A stretch of 5,868 bases of DNA from Burkholderiales bacterium. GTDB lineage: Bacteria; Pseudomonadota; Gammaproteobacteria; Burkholderiales; SG8-39. The translations under genes and the position numbers were made by a program. The notes under the pieces are model-generated. The model was given only the letters and a program-made list of their open reading frames with translations, ran no database searches and had not been told where the DNA came from. The stretch is from assembly GCA_919902965.1 (NCBI GenBank), contig CAKKSJ010000139.1, positions 1-5,868 on the forward strand, written 5' to 3'. Shown here piece by piece: positions 1 to 5,821 of the stretch; position 1 is the first letter of the stretch; every line of letters begins with the position of its first letter.

Positions 1-30
1 GCAGCCTACTACGAAGAAGTCCGCGAATAA
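1..30 (+). CDS. C-terminal end of an upstream gene (partial)
   Basis: Reading from base 1, the window opens with nine codons (AAYYEEVRE) and then a TAA stop at 28-30. The gap of about 120 bp to the next gene and the terminator-like hairpin at 80-100 fit a gene ending here. Nine residues are too few to identify a family, and a chance open stretch of this length cannot be excluded. Confidence 0.35.
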   Translation, partial: AAYYEEVRE

Positions 31-79
31 AGTCACGGCTCCCGCCGCCCGGTTCGCGCACCCGGCTGCAAGGCCGGAG

Positions 80-109
80 CCCACAGACCCCGGCTGTGGG
101 GCTTCGTTT
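80..109 (+). terminator. terminator-like hairpin ahead of the miaB operon
   Basis: CCCACAG (80-86) pairs perfectly with CTGTGGG (94-100) around a 7-nt loop, and a short T-rich stretch (TTCGTTT, 103-109) follows. A weaker 5-bp hairpin lies just before it (CCGGC 62-66 with GCCGG 73-77). The T tract is interrupted, so termination may be incomplete. Its position after the stop at 30 and before a -10 box suits the end of the upstream transcription unit. Confidence 0.5.
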
Positions 110-121
110 ATAATTCCCGCT
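86..121 (+). promoter_or_regulatory. probable sigma-70 promoter of the operon
   Basis: A perfect TATAAT -10 box lies at 109-114, which would put the transcription start near 121 and give a leader of roughly 28 nt before the ATG at 149. No good -35 hexamer sits 16-18 bp upstream: that position falls in the loop and descending arm of the terminator hairpin and reads GACCCC. There is also no TGn extension. An activator may be needed, or the promoter may be modest. Confidence 0.55.
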
Positions 122-148
122 ATCGTTTAACCGATCCGGTGTCGCACC

Positions 149-469
149 ATGCGCAGCAAACTGCTCGCCCTGTTGATCTGTATTCTGTTCATTCCAGCGG
201 CCGCCCTGGCCCAGATGCGGCAGATCCCGGATACTGCCAGGCGCGGCAACATGGTCCACATTCAAGGCGCTGTCGTCGAAATCGACGGCCAGCCCATGCG
301 CCTGTCGGCGGGCGCGCAGATCCGCAGCCAGGACAATCTGTTCATCGTGCCGATGAGCCTGCCGAGCGGCGCGACAGTCAAGTACACCCTGGACGGCTCC
401 GGCCAGATACACCGCGTCTGGGTGCTTACAGCGGACGAAGCGGCCGCGCCCGACCGGCAGCGGGAATGA
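149..469 (+). CDS. small exported (periplasmic) protein of unknown function, coupled to miaB
   Basis: This 106-residue protein begins MRSKLLALLICILFIPAAA and has a clear Sec signal peptide: charged start, hydrophobic core at residues 5-20, and an AxA-type site (ALA) with predicted cleavage between A21 and Q22. The mature protein is about 85 residues. It has alternating hydrophobic and glycine turns (HIQGAVVEIDGQPMRLSAGA, then a KYTLDGSGQIHRVWVL stretch at 78-93), which suggests a small beta-rich fold; that fold is inference. Cys11 lies in the signal core but has no lipobox in front of it, so it is probably not a lipoprotein. The stop overlaps the miaB start as ATGA (466-469), so the two are likely co-transcribed and translationally coupled. 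The ribosome site before 149 is weak. I believe similar small proteins occur ahead of miaB in other betaproteobacteria, but no function is known to me. Confidence 0.85.
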   Translation: MRSKLLALLICILFIPAAALAQMRQIPDTARRGNMVHIQGAVVEIDGQPMRLSAGAQIRSQDNLFIVPMSLPSGATVKYTLDGSGQIHRVWVLTADEAAAPDRQRE

Positions 470-1902
470 CGGTGGCGCGCAAGCTTTACATCAAGACATT
501 CGGTTGCCAGATGAACGAGTACGACTCGGCCAAGATGGCAGATGTGCTCGCCGCCGCCGAGGGCATGGAAAGCACCGCCGATCCGGCCGAGGCCGACGTC
601 ATATTGTTCAACACCTGCTCGGTGCGCGAAAAAGCGCAGGAGAAGGTGTTCCACGAACTTGGCCGGGTGAAACATCTCAAGCAGGCGCGGCCTGGCCTGG
701 TGATAGGCGTGGGCGGCTGCGTCGCGAGCCAGGAGGGCGCCGCCATCGTGGCGCGCTCGCCTTACGTCGATGTGGTGTTCGGCCCGCAAACCCTGCACCG
801 CCTGCCCGCCTTGATCGAGGCGCGACTACGTACTGGCAAAGCGCAGGTGGATATTTCCTTTCCCGAGATCGAAAAATTCGACGGCCTGCCGCCGGCAAAA
901 GTCGAAGGCGTATCCGCCTTTGTCTCCATCATGGAGGGCTGCAGCAAGTACTGCAGCTTCTGCGTCGTACCCTATACACGCGGCGAGGAAGTCTCGCGTC
1001 CCTTCGCGGATGTGCTCACCGAAGTCGCGGAACTGTCGCTGGCCGGGGTCAAGGAAGTCACCCTGCTCGGGCAGAACGTGAACGCCTACCGCGGGAACCT
1101 GGGCGGCGAACCGAAGAACGGCAACGGGGATGACGCGCACGAAAACGCGGATTTTGCGCTGCTCCTCGAATATGTCGCCGAAATCCCCGGCATAGAGCGC
1201 ATCCGCTACACCACCTCGCACCCCAGGGAGTTCACTCAGCGCCTGATCGATGCCCATGCGGCTATCCCGAAACTTGCCAGCCATGTGCATCTGCCGCTGC
1301 AATCGGGCTCGGACCGTGTGCTCGCGGCGATGAAGCGCGGCTACAGCGTGCTCGAATACAAATCCATCGTCCGCCGCCTGCGCGCGGCACGACCGGACAT
1401 TTCGATAACATCGGACTTCATCGTCGGATTCCCCGGCGAGACCGAGCGCGATTTCGAGGCAACCATGAAGCTCGTGGCCGATATCGGTTTCGACGACTCT
1501 TACTCTTTCCTCTACAGCCCGCGGCCGGGCACGCCGGCGGCGGAACTCGCCGACGACACGCCGGCGCAAGTGAAGCAGGCGCGCCTGGCGCGCCTGCAAG
1601 CGCAGATCGAAGCGCAGGCGAGTGCGATCAGTCAGGCCATGATAGGCGGCACCCAGCGTGTGCTGGTCGAGGGCGCCGCGAAACGGAATTCCGGCGAACT
1701 CTGCGGCCGCAGCAGCAACAACCGCATGGTGAATTTCGCCGGCGGGCGCGAACTCATCGGCCGCATGGCGGAGGTCGAAATCACCGCTGCGCGAGCGCAT
1801 TCCCTACGCGGCGAATGCCGCGTTCCACCCGAAGGCGGCGAATGCCGCGTTCCACCCGAAGGCGGCACATGCCGCGTTCCAAATGAGGCCGGCGCGGCCT
1901 GA
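466..1902 (+). CDS. miaB: tRNA-2-methylthio-N6-dimethylallyladenosine synthase MiaB
   Basis: MiaB is a cytoplasmic radical-SAM methylthiotransferase that adds the 2-methylthio group to i6A37 next to the anticodon of tRNAs reading UNN codons. The 478-residue protein has the full architecture. The N-terminal UPF0004 domain supplies cluster ligands C14 (TFGCQMNEYDS), C51 (NTCSVREKA) and C85 (GGCVASQ). The radical-SAM core carries CxxxCxxC at C159, C163 and C166, with LLGQNVNAY (200-208) and SDFIVGFPGE (316-325). A TRAM RNA-binding domain spans about 383-447. The start at 466 overlaps the preceding gene as ATGA, with AGCGGGA just upstream; the frame stays open back to 139, but that extension is out of frame with the secreted-protein gene and lacks MiaB homology. 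A polar loop at about 209-229 (rich in N, G and D) enlarges the barrel. The tail after SLRGE (446-450) is unusual: it is made of the 27-bp repeat and adds C451, C460 and C469. Confidence 0.97.
   Translation: MTVARKLYIKTFGCQMNEYDSAKMADVLAAAEGMESTADPAEADVILFNTCSVREKAQEKVFHELGRVKHLKQARPGLVIGVGGCVASQEGAAIVARSPYVDVVFGPQTLHRLPALIEARLRTGKAQVDISFPEIEKFDGLPPAKVEGVSAFVSIMEGCSKYCSFCVVPYTRGEEVSRPFADVLTEVAELSLAGVKEVTLLGQNVNAYRGNLGGEPKNGNGDDAHENADFALLLEYVAEIPGIERIRYTTSHPREFTQRLIDAHAAIPKLASHVHLPLQSGSDRVLAAMKRGYSVLEYKSIVRRLRAARPDISITSDFIVGFPGETERDFEATMKLVADIGFDDSYSFLYSPRPGTPAAELADDTPAQVKQARLARLQAQIEAQASAISQAMIGGTQRVLVEGAAKRNSGELCGRSSNNRMVNFAGGRELIGRMAEVEITAARAHSLRGECRVPPEGGECRVPPEGGTCRVPNEAGAA
1806..1890 (+). 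repeat. 27-bp tandem repeat, about three copies, at the 3' end of miaB
   Basis: Copies lie at 1810-1836, 1837-1863 and 1864-1890. The first two are identical; the third diverges in its loop and last third. Each holds a hairpin core GCGGC-4 nt-GCCGC. In copy 1 it extends to a perfect 7-bp stem (ACGCGGC 1806-1812, GCCGCGT 1817-1823). The loop is GAAT in copies 1 and 2 and ACAT in copy 3, while the stem is unchanged. Because 27 is a multiple of three, the array stays in frame and encodes GECRVPPEG-type nonapeptides. It sits after the TRAM domain and runs almost to the miaB stop, 16 bp before the phoH start. Confidence 0.9.
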
Positions 1903-1905
1903 CCG

Positions 1906-2850
1906 ATGAAACCCAAACCCGTAGAAGTCATACTGTCCCCGGTCGACAACGAGCGTCTCGCCACCTTGTGCGGCCCATTCGACGAAAACCTGCGCCAGAT
2001 AGAGATCGCCCTGGATATCACAGTCTCGCGCCGCGGCGAGCGCTTCGTGCTGAAGGGACATCCGCGGCAGACGGCGCGCGGCGCCGAGGCGCTGGAGCGC
2101 TTCTACAGCCAGGCCAGGCGCGGCCTCAGCATCGACGATGTGCAGCTCGGCCTGATTGAAGTGCGGCAATCCAGTGCAGTCGGAGACGCCCCGGCCCTGC
2201 TCACGCGCAAACCCGACCTGCACGGCCGCACACCGCGCCAGGTCGAGTACATGAAGAACATCCTCGAGCACGACATCACCTTCGGCATCGGGCCGGCGGG
2301 CACCGGCAAGACCTATCTCGCCGTGGCCTGCGCAGTGGACGCACTGGAACGGGACGCGGTGAAGCGCATCGTGCTGGTGCGCCCGGCCGTGGAAGCGGGC
2401 GAGCGGCTCGGCTTTCTCCCCGGCGACCTGGCGGAGAAAGTCAATCCATACCTGCGCCCGCTGCACGACGCGCTCTACGACCTGATGGGCTTCGATAAAG
2501 TGGTAAAAATGTTCGAGCGCGGCGCAATCGAAATCGCGCCACTCGCCTATATGCGCGGCCGTACCCTGAATCACTCCTTCATCATCCTGGACGAGGCGCA
2601 GAACACCACGCCGGAGCAGATGAAAATGTTCCTCACCCGCATCGGCTTCGGCAGCAAAGCGGTGGTGACGGGCGACGTCACCCAGATCGACCTGCCGCGC
2701 GGCAGCAAGAGCGGACTGGTGGAGGCACGCCGGATACTAGCCGAGGTGCGCGGCCTCGCCTTCACCCTGTTTCTGGCCGAAGACGTGGTGCGCCACCCGC
2801 TGGTGCAGCGCATAGTCAACGCCTATGAGCGCCAGCAGAACGAAGGCTAG
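1906..2850 (+). CDS. phoH: PhoH-like P-loop ATPase (YbeZ)
   Basis: This 314-residue cytoplasmic ATPase belongs to the PhoH/YbeZ family, a helicase-related P-loop group whose members pair with the RNase YbeY. An N-terminal region (about 1-100, including GPFDENLRQIE at 23-33) precedes the PhoH ATPase domain. The domain has Walker A GPAGTGKT (129-136), the family motif RPAVEAGERLGFLPGD (159-174), Walker B FIILDEAQN (225-233, D229 and E230), and the sensor-like VVTGDVTQIDLP (253-264). Length and motif order are normal, so the gene looks intact. The start is 3 nt after the miaB stop and no close Shine-Dalgarno is visible (the nearest purine run, ATGAGG, ends about 17 nt upstream), so translation may depend on ribosomes finishing miaB. 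The 3' end overlaps ybeY by 26 bp. The older link with phosphate starvation is by name only; no pho box is visible here. Confidence 0.96.
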   Translation: MKPKPVEVILSPVDNERLATLCGPFDENLRQIEIALDITVSRRGERFVLKGHPRQTARGAEALERFYSQARRGLSIDDVQLGLIEVRQSSAVGDAPALLTRKPDLHGRTPRQVEYMKNILEHDITFGIGPAGTGKTYLAVACAVDALERDAVKRIVLVRPAVEAGERLGFLPGDLAEKVNPYLRPLHDALYDLMGFDKVVKMFERGAIEIAPLAYMRGRTLNHSFIILDEAQNTTPEQMKMFLTRIGFGSKAVVTGDVTQIDLPRGSKSGLVEARRILAEVRGLAFTLFLAEDVVRHPLVQRIVNAYERQQNEG

Positions 2851-3307
2851 ATCCCGTGCAACCAGGCTGGATCTCTCCGTGCAATGCGCGGTAAATTCCC
2901 CCGGCCTGCCAGCAAGCGCCGAACTGCGCCGCTGGCTCCTGGCCGCCCTCGGAGGCAGGGCCACAATTACAGTACGCTACGTTGGCAGCGCCGAAGGGCG
3001 CAGGCTGAACCACGCCTACCGCGACCGCGACAACGCCACCAATGTGCTCAGCTTCGCTTACGGCAGCGGCGGGCGCGGCGAAGCGCTCACGGGTGACATC
3101 GTGCTGTGCGCGCCGGTGCTGAGGCGCGAAGCGCGCGCGCAAGGCAAGACGCTGGCCGCGCATGTTGCGCATCTGACGGTGCACGGCGCGCTGCACCTGC
3201 AGGGGCACGATCACCAAAGTGCGGCTGCCGCGGCACGTATGGAAGCGCTGGAAAAGAAGATACTGGCGCGACTCGGATTTGCGAATCCCTACGCCGGCGA
3301 TAAGTGA
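2825..3307 (+). CDS. ybeY: endoribonuclease YbeY (rRNA maturation factor)
   Basis: YbeY is a zinc-dependent single-strand endoribonuclease needed for 16S rRNA 3'-end maturation and removal of defective 70S ribosomes. The 160-residue protein carries the metal site HGALHLQGHDH (120-130; ligands H120, H124, H130). H128 stands where many members have tyrosine (HGxLHLxGYDH). The conserved RRLNHAYRDRDNATNVLSF segment (59-77) and GDIVL (90-94) are also present. Homology begins around LDLSVQ (residue 15), so the first 14 residues (MSASRTKARSRATR) are a basic extension lying largely inside the phoH end. The ATG at 2825 is the best start in this frame; the next methionine is far inside the protein. A GTG at 2879 is possible but would cut into the first strand. 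The 26-bp overlap with phoH implies coupled expression of the YbeZ-YbeY pair. Confidence 0.95.
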   Translation: MSASRTKARSRATRLDLSVQCAVNSPGLPASAELRRWLLAALGGRATITVRYVGSAEGRRLNHAYRDRDNATNVLSFAYGSGGRGEALTGDIVLCAPVLRREARAQGKTLAAHVAHLTVHGALHLQGHDHQSAAAAARMEALEKKILARLGFANPYAGDK

Positions 3308-3372
3308 TCTGCGGGAGCCAATGGTAAGATAGCGGATAGCCGTCCTAGGACCTGCCCTGCGGCCGATCCCAT
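3308..3372 (+). promoter_or_regulatory. ybeY-corC gap with possible extended -10 promoter and palindrome
   Basis: This is the only real gap inside the operon. It holds TGGTAAGAT (3322-3330), which resembles an extended -10 element (TGnTAnnAT), giving a start near 3337. The corresponding -35 region is poor. A perfect 10-bp palindrome GTCCTAGGAC lies at 3342-3351, just after that start, and includes the rare tetranucleotide CTAG. No hairpin with a T tract is present, so read-through from ybeY is expected. No strong Shine-Dalgarno precedes corC. Confidence 0.35.
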
Positions 3373-4206
3373 ATGCCAGACGAAAAAAGCCATAAACCAT
3401 CCTTCCTTGAACGCCTCTCGGCCCTGCTCCTGCGCGAGCCGGAGGACCGCGAGCAACTGATCCGGCTGCTGCACTCGGCTTACGAACACAATCTGATCGA
3501 CTCCGAAGCGCTGTCGATGATCGAAGGCGTGCTGCAGGTGTCGGAGATGCAGGTGCGCGACATCATGATCCCGCGCGCGCAAATGGATGTGGTAGACATC
3601 AGCGAGACGCCGGATAAATTCATCCCTACGGTGATCTCGACGGCGCATTCGCGCTTTCCGGTGATCGACCGCGAGCGCGACAATGTGCTCGGCATCCTGC
3701 TCGCCAAGGATCTGCTGCACTATTACGCCGGCGAGGAAGAGTTCGAGGTGCGCGAAATGCTGCGCCCGGCCGTGTTCGTTCCCGAATCCAAGCGCCTCAA
3801 CATTCTGCTGCGCGAATTCCGCGCCAGCCGCAATCACATGGCCATCGTGGTGGATGAATACGGCGGTGTCGCCGGACTGGTGACCATCGAAGACGTGCTG
3901 GAGCAGATCGTCGGCGACATCGAGGACGAATACGACTTCGACGAGACCGAAGACAACATCCTGCCGGAATCGAGCGGCCAGTTCCGCGTCAAAGCGCAGA
4001 CCGAAATAACCGATTTCAATGAGGCGTTCGGTACCAGCTTCGGCGACGACGACTTCGACACCGTGGGCGGACTGGTAATCAGCCGTTGCGGGCGCGTGCC
4101 CAAGCGCGGCGAAAGTATTGCCATCGGGGGATTCAAATTTCTGGTGATGCGCGCCGACAGCCGCCGCCTGCACACATTGCTGGTGCAAAAGCCGCGCGAT
4201 CAATGA
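3373..4206 (+). CDS. corC: CorC/YbeX family CBS-pair protein
   Basis: This 277-residue soluble protein belongs to the CorC/YbeX family, linked by genetics to magnesium/cobalt efflux and, in E. coli, to ribosome metabolism. It has no membrane-spanning DUF21 domain, unlike the longer CorB/YfjD-type proteins. The parts in order are an N-terminal segment (FLERLSALLLREPEDREQL, 11-29), CBS domain 1 (about 62-118, starting VRDIMIPRAQMDVV), CBS domain 2 (about 128-187, with HMAIVVDEYGGVAGLVTIED at 155-174), an acidic linker (183-195), and a C-terminal transporter-associated CorC/HlyC domain (about 200-275, with DFDTVGGLVI at 227-236). CBS pairs of this family bind adenine nucleotides such as ATP. The start is the first ATG after the gap and matches the usual family beginning. 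The stop overlaps the lnt start as ATGA (4203-4206), so lnt translation is probably coupled. The metal substrate is not shown by the sequence. Confidence 0.94.
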   Translation: MPDEKSHKPSFLERLSALLLREPEDREQLIRLLHSAYEHNLIDSEALSMIEGVLQVSEMQVRDIMIPRAQMDVVDISETPDKFIPTVISTAHSRFPVIDRERDNVLGILLAKDLLHYYAGEEEFEVREMLRPAVFVPESKRLNILLREFRASRNHMAIVVDEYGGVAGLVTIEDVLEQIVGDIEDEYDFDETEDNILPESSGQFRVKAQTEITDFNEAFGTSFGDDDFDTVGGLVISRCGRVPKRGESIAIGGFKFLVMRADSRRLHTLLVQKPRDQ

Positions 4207-5696
4207 ACCCTGCCGTCTCGCGGCACCTGCGCGCGCCGCTGGCTGCATTCCTCTTAGGCGCGGCAAGCGTCGCCGGCTTCGCCCCCCTCGCCCTCGCCCC
4301 ATTGCCCTTGCTCACCGGCGCCGGCCTGCTCTGGCTATGGCAGGGTGCTGCCACGCCGCGCCGCGCTGCAACGCTCGGCTTCGCCTTCGGGCTGGGCCTG
4401 TTTCTAAGCGGTGTCAGCTGGGTCTATATCAGCCTGCATGATTTCGGCGCAATGCCGGCGGCGCTGGCCGCCCTGGCCACTTTTCTGTTCTGCGCAATCC
4501 TCGCGTCCTATCCGGCGCTGGTGGGCTATTTGCAGGCGCGCCTGGCCGGGCCGCTCGCGCCAAGGCAATTGCTGCTGATTCCGGCGCTATGGGCGCTTTC
4601 GGAATGGCTGCGCGCCTGGGTGTTTACCGGTTTTCCCTGGCTCAGCTTCGGTTATTCGCAGGCTGGCTCCCCGCTCGCCGGCTATGCCCCGCTCAGCGGC
4701 GTTTTCGGCTTGTCCTTTCTGGTATGGCTCGGCGCTGGTCTGCTGCTCGGCCTCACGCGCATGCGGCAACGCGGCGCAGCGCTCGCCGGCTTCGTGTTCG
4801 TGCTGGGCCTGGGTTACGGGCTGGCGCGTATCGAATGGACCCAGCCGCAGGGCGAGCCGATCAGCGTGAGCCTGGTGCAGGGGAACATCCCGCAGGACCT
4901 GAAATGGGACGCGACGCGCTTTGCCGCCACAGTGCAGTTGTATCAGCGCATGAGCGCGCGCTCGGCTGCGCGCCTCACCGTCTTGCCCGAGACCGCCATT
5001 CCGCGCTTTCTCGACCTGCTTGAACCCGGCCTGCTGGACGCGCTCGCCCTGAGCGCGCGCAGCCACGGCGGCGATCTGATCATCGGCCTGCCGCTGCGCG
5101 ATGCGCCCGGGCGCTATACCAACAGCGTGCTCGGCCTGGGCGCATCGTCCACTCAGCGCTACGACAAGGTTCATCTGGTTCCCTTCGGAGAGTTCATTCC
5201 GCCCGGTTTTGGCTGGGTCCTGTCGATATTGAAAATTCCGCTGTCGAACTTTTCGCGCGGCAGCGCGGTGCAGGCGCCGCTTGCGCTGGCAGGGCAGAAG
5301 ATCGCGGTGAACATCTGCTACGAAGATGCGTTTGGCGAGGAAATCATCCGCGCCCTGCCCGAGGCGAGCCTGCTGGTCAACGTCAGCAACGTCGCCTGGT
5401 TCGGCGACTCGCTCGCGCCGCACCAGCATCTGCAGATCGCGCAGCTGCGCGCGCTGGAGACCGGCCGCAGCATGCTGCGCGCCACCAACACCGGCATGAC
5501 CGCCATTATCGATCACCGCGGCCGCATCGCCGCTGTGCTTCCGCCTTTTACCGAGGCGACGCTCGACGGCGAAGCGCAGGGGCGCAGCGGCGCCACGCCC
5601 TATGTGCGCTGGGGCAACACGCCGCTGGTGCTGCTCGCGCTGCTGGTGTGCGGGCTGTACCTGCTGCGCTACAAGAAAGCGGCTGCGTCGGCATGA
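4203..5696 (+). CDS. lnt: apolipoprotein N-acyltransferase Lnt
   Basis: Lnt is the inner-membrane enzyme that moves an acyl chain from phospholipid to the N-terminal cysteine of apolipoproteins, the last step of lipoprotein maturation. The 497-residue protein has about six or seven hydrophobic segments in residues 12-208, a periplasmic nitrilase-like domain (about 219-455) and a final membrane segment (about 473-489, LVLLALLVCGLYLL) before a basic tail. The Glu-Lys-Cys triad is visible: E263 (LPETAIP), K322 (YDKVHLVPFGEFIP) and C372 (NICYED), corresponding to E267, K335 and C387 of E. coli Lnt. WFGDSLAPHQHLQ (399-411) and RATNTG (426-431) are also family motifs. SNVAWFG has V397 where the E. 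coli protein has aspartate. The ATG at 4203 overlaps the corC stop. The frame stays open back to 4086, but that stretch lies inside corC and adds a basic, non-family leader. Confidence 0.96.
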   Translation: MNPAVSRHLRAPLAAFLLGAASVAGFAPLALAPLPLLTGAGLLWLWQGAATPRRAATLGFAFGLGLFLSGVSWVYISLHDFGAMPAALAALATFLFCAILASYPALVGYLQARLAGPLAPRQLLLIPALWALSEWLRAWVFTGFPWLSFGYSQAGSPLAGYAPLSGVFGLSFLVWLGAGLLLGLTRMRQRGAALAGFVFVLGLGYGLARIEWTQPQGEPISVSLVQGNIPQDLKWDATRFAATVQLYQRMSARSAARLTVLPETAIPRFLDLLEPGLLDALALSARSHGGDLIIGLPLRDAPGRYTNSVLGLGASSTQRYDKVHLVPFGEFIPPGFGWVLSILKIPLSNFSRGSAVQAPLALAGQKIAVNICYEDAFGEEIIRALPEASLLVNVSNVAWFGDSLAPHQHLQIAQLRALETGRSMLRATNTGMTAIIDHRGRIAAVLPPFTEATLDGEAQGRSGATPYVRWGNTPLVLLALLVCGLYLLRYKKAAASA

Positions 5697-5821
5697 TCGT
5701 ATATGTGCGCCGTCGCTACCGCCGTTGCATGCCAAGCGCCGACTTGCGCGCTACGCCGCGAAGCAAGTCCTCCCGGGGGGCGCGCGCCAACCGTGTTTTC
5801 TGTACAGATGAAAAGCGCATC
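5697..5821. other. non-coding stretch after lnt with several inverted repeats
   Basis: No convincing gene is seen between the lnt stop and the intron-like end. The stretch holds a hairpin at 5741-5769, the palindrome GGCGCGCGCC at 5779-5788 and CTGTACAG at 5800-5807 (extended by T and A runs on its flanks). Reading frames stay open on both strands, which is weak evidence in such GC-rich DNA. If the minus-strand intron call is right, this is also its 3' exon. Confidence 0.5.
5741..5769 (+). repeat. inverted repeat / hairpin downstream of lnt
   Basis: GACTTGC (5741-5747) pairs with GCAAGTC (5763-5769). Alternatively, GACTTG stacks on an inner CGCG (5747-5750) / CGCG (5757-5760) stem with a 6-nt loop. 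It is the only substantial hairpin after lnt and could end or stabilise the operon transcript. No T tract follows it (CTCCCGGGGGG instead), so it is not a typical intrinsic terminator on the + strand. Confidence 0.5.

Noticed and set aside
173..184. Lipoprotein signal (Cys11 of the small exported protein)
   Set aside because: The residues before Cys11 (LLI) lack the small residue required at the -1 position of a lipobox, and a good AxA cleavage site follows at residue 21.
139..465. N-terminal extension of miaB by 109 codons (open frame from 139)
   Set aside because: This stretch is out of frame with the secreted-protein gene, shows no MiaB homology, and the family start (MTVARKLYIKTFGCQMNEYD) begins at 466 with an ATGA overlap.
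1576..1587. Perfect palindrome CAGGCGCGCCTG and a 9-bp direct repeat inside miaB
   Set aside because: Explained by the coding of an ARLARL helix in GC-rich codons; no sign of a regulatory or mobile role.
826..1800. Long minus-strand open frame opposite miaB (324 codons)
   Set aside because: It is a shadow of a confidently identified GC-rich gene. Its translation is rich in R, A, H and V and shows no recognisable domain.
1806..1890. CRISPR array
   Set aside because: The units are contiguous 27-bp repeats with no spacers between them, and they lie inside a coding frame.
4086..4202. Longer Lnt starting inside corC
   Set aside because: The extra 39 residues are basic and unlike any Lnt N-terminus; the ATG at 4203 overlaps the corC stop and is followed by the usual membrane segment.
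3289..4302. Long minus-strand open frame opposite corC (337 codons)
   Set aside because: It is antisense to a complete CBS-domain gene and has the biased composition typical of shadow frames.
4587..5735. Long minus-strand open frame opposite lnt (382 codons)
   Set aside because: It is antisense to an intact lnt with all catalytic residues; no independent motif or start signal is visible.
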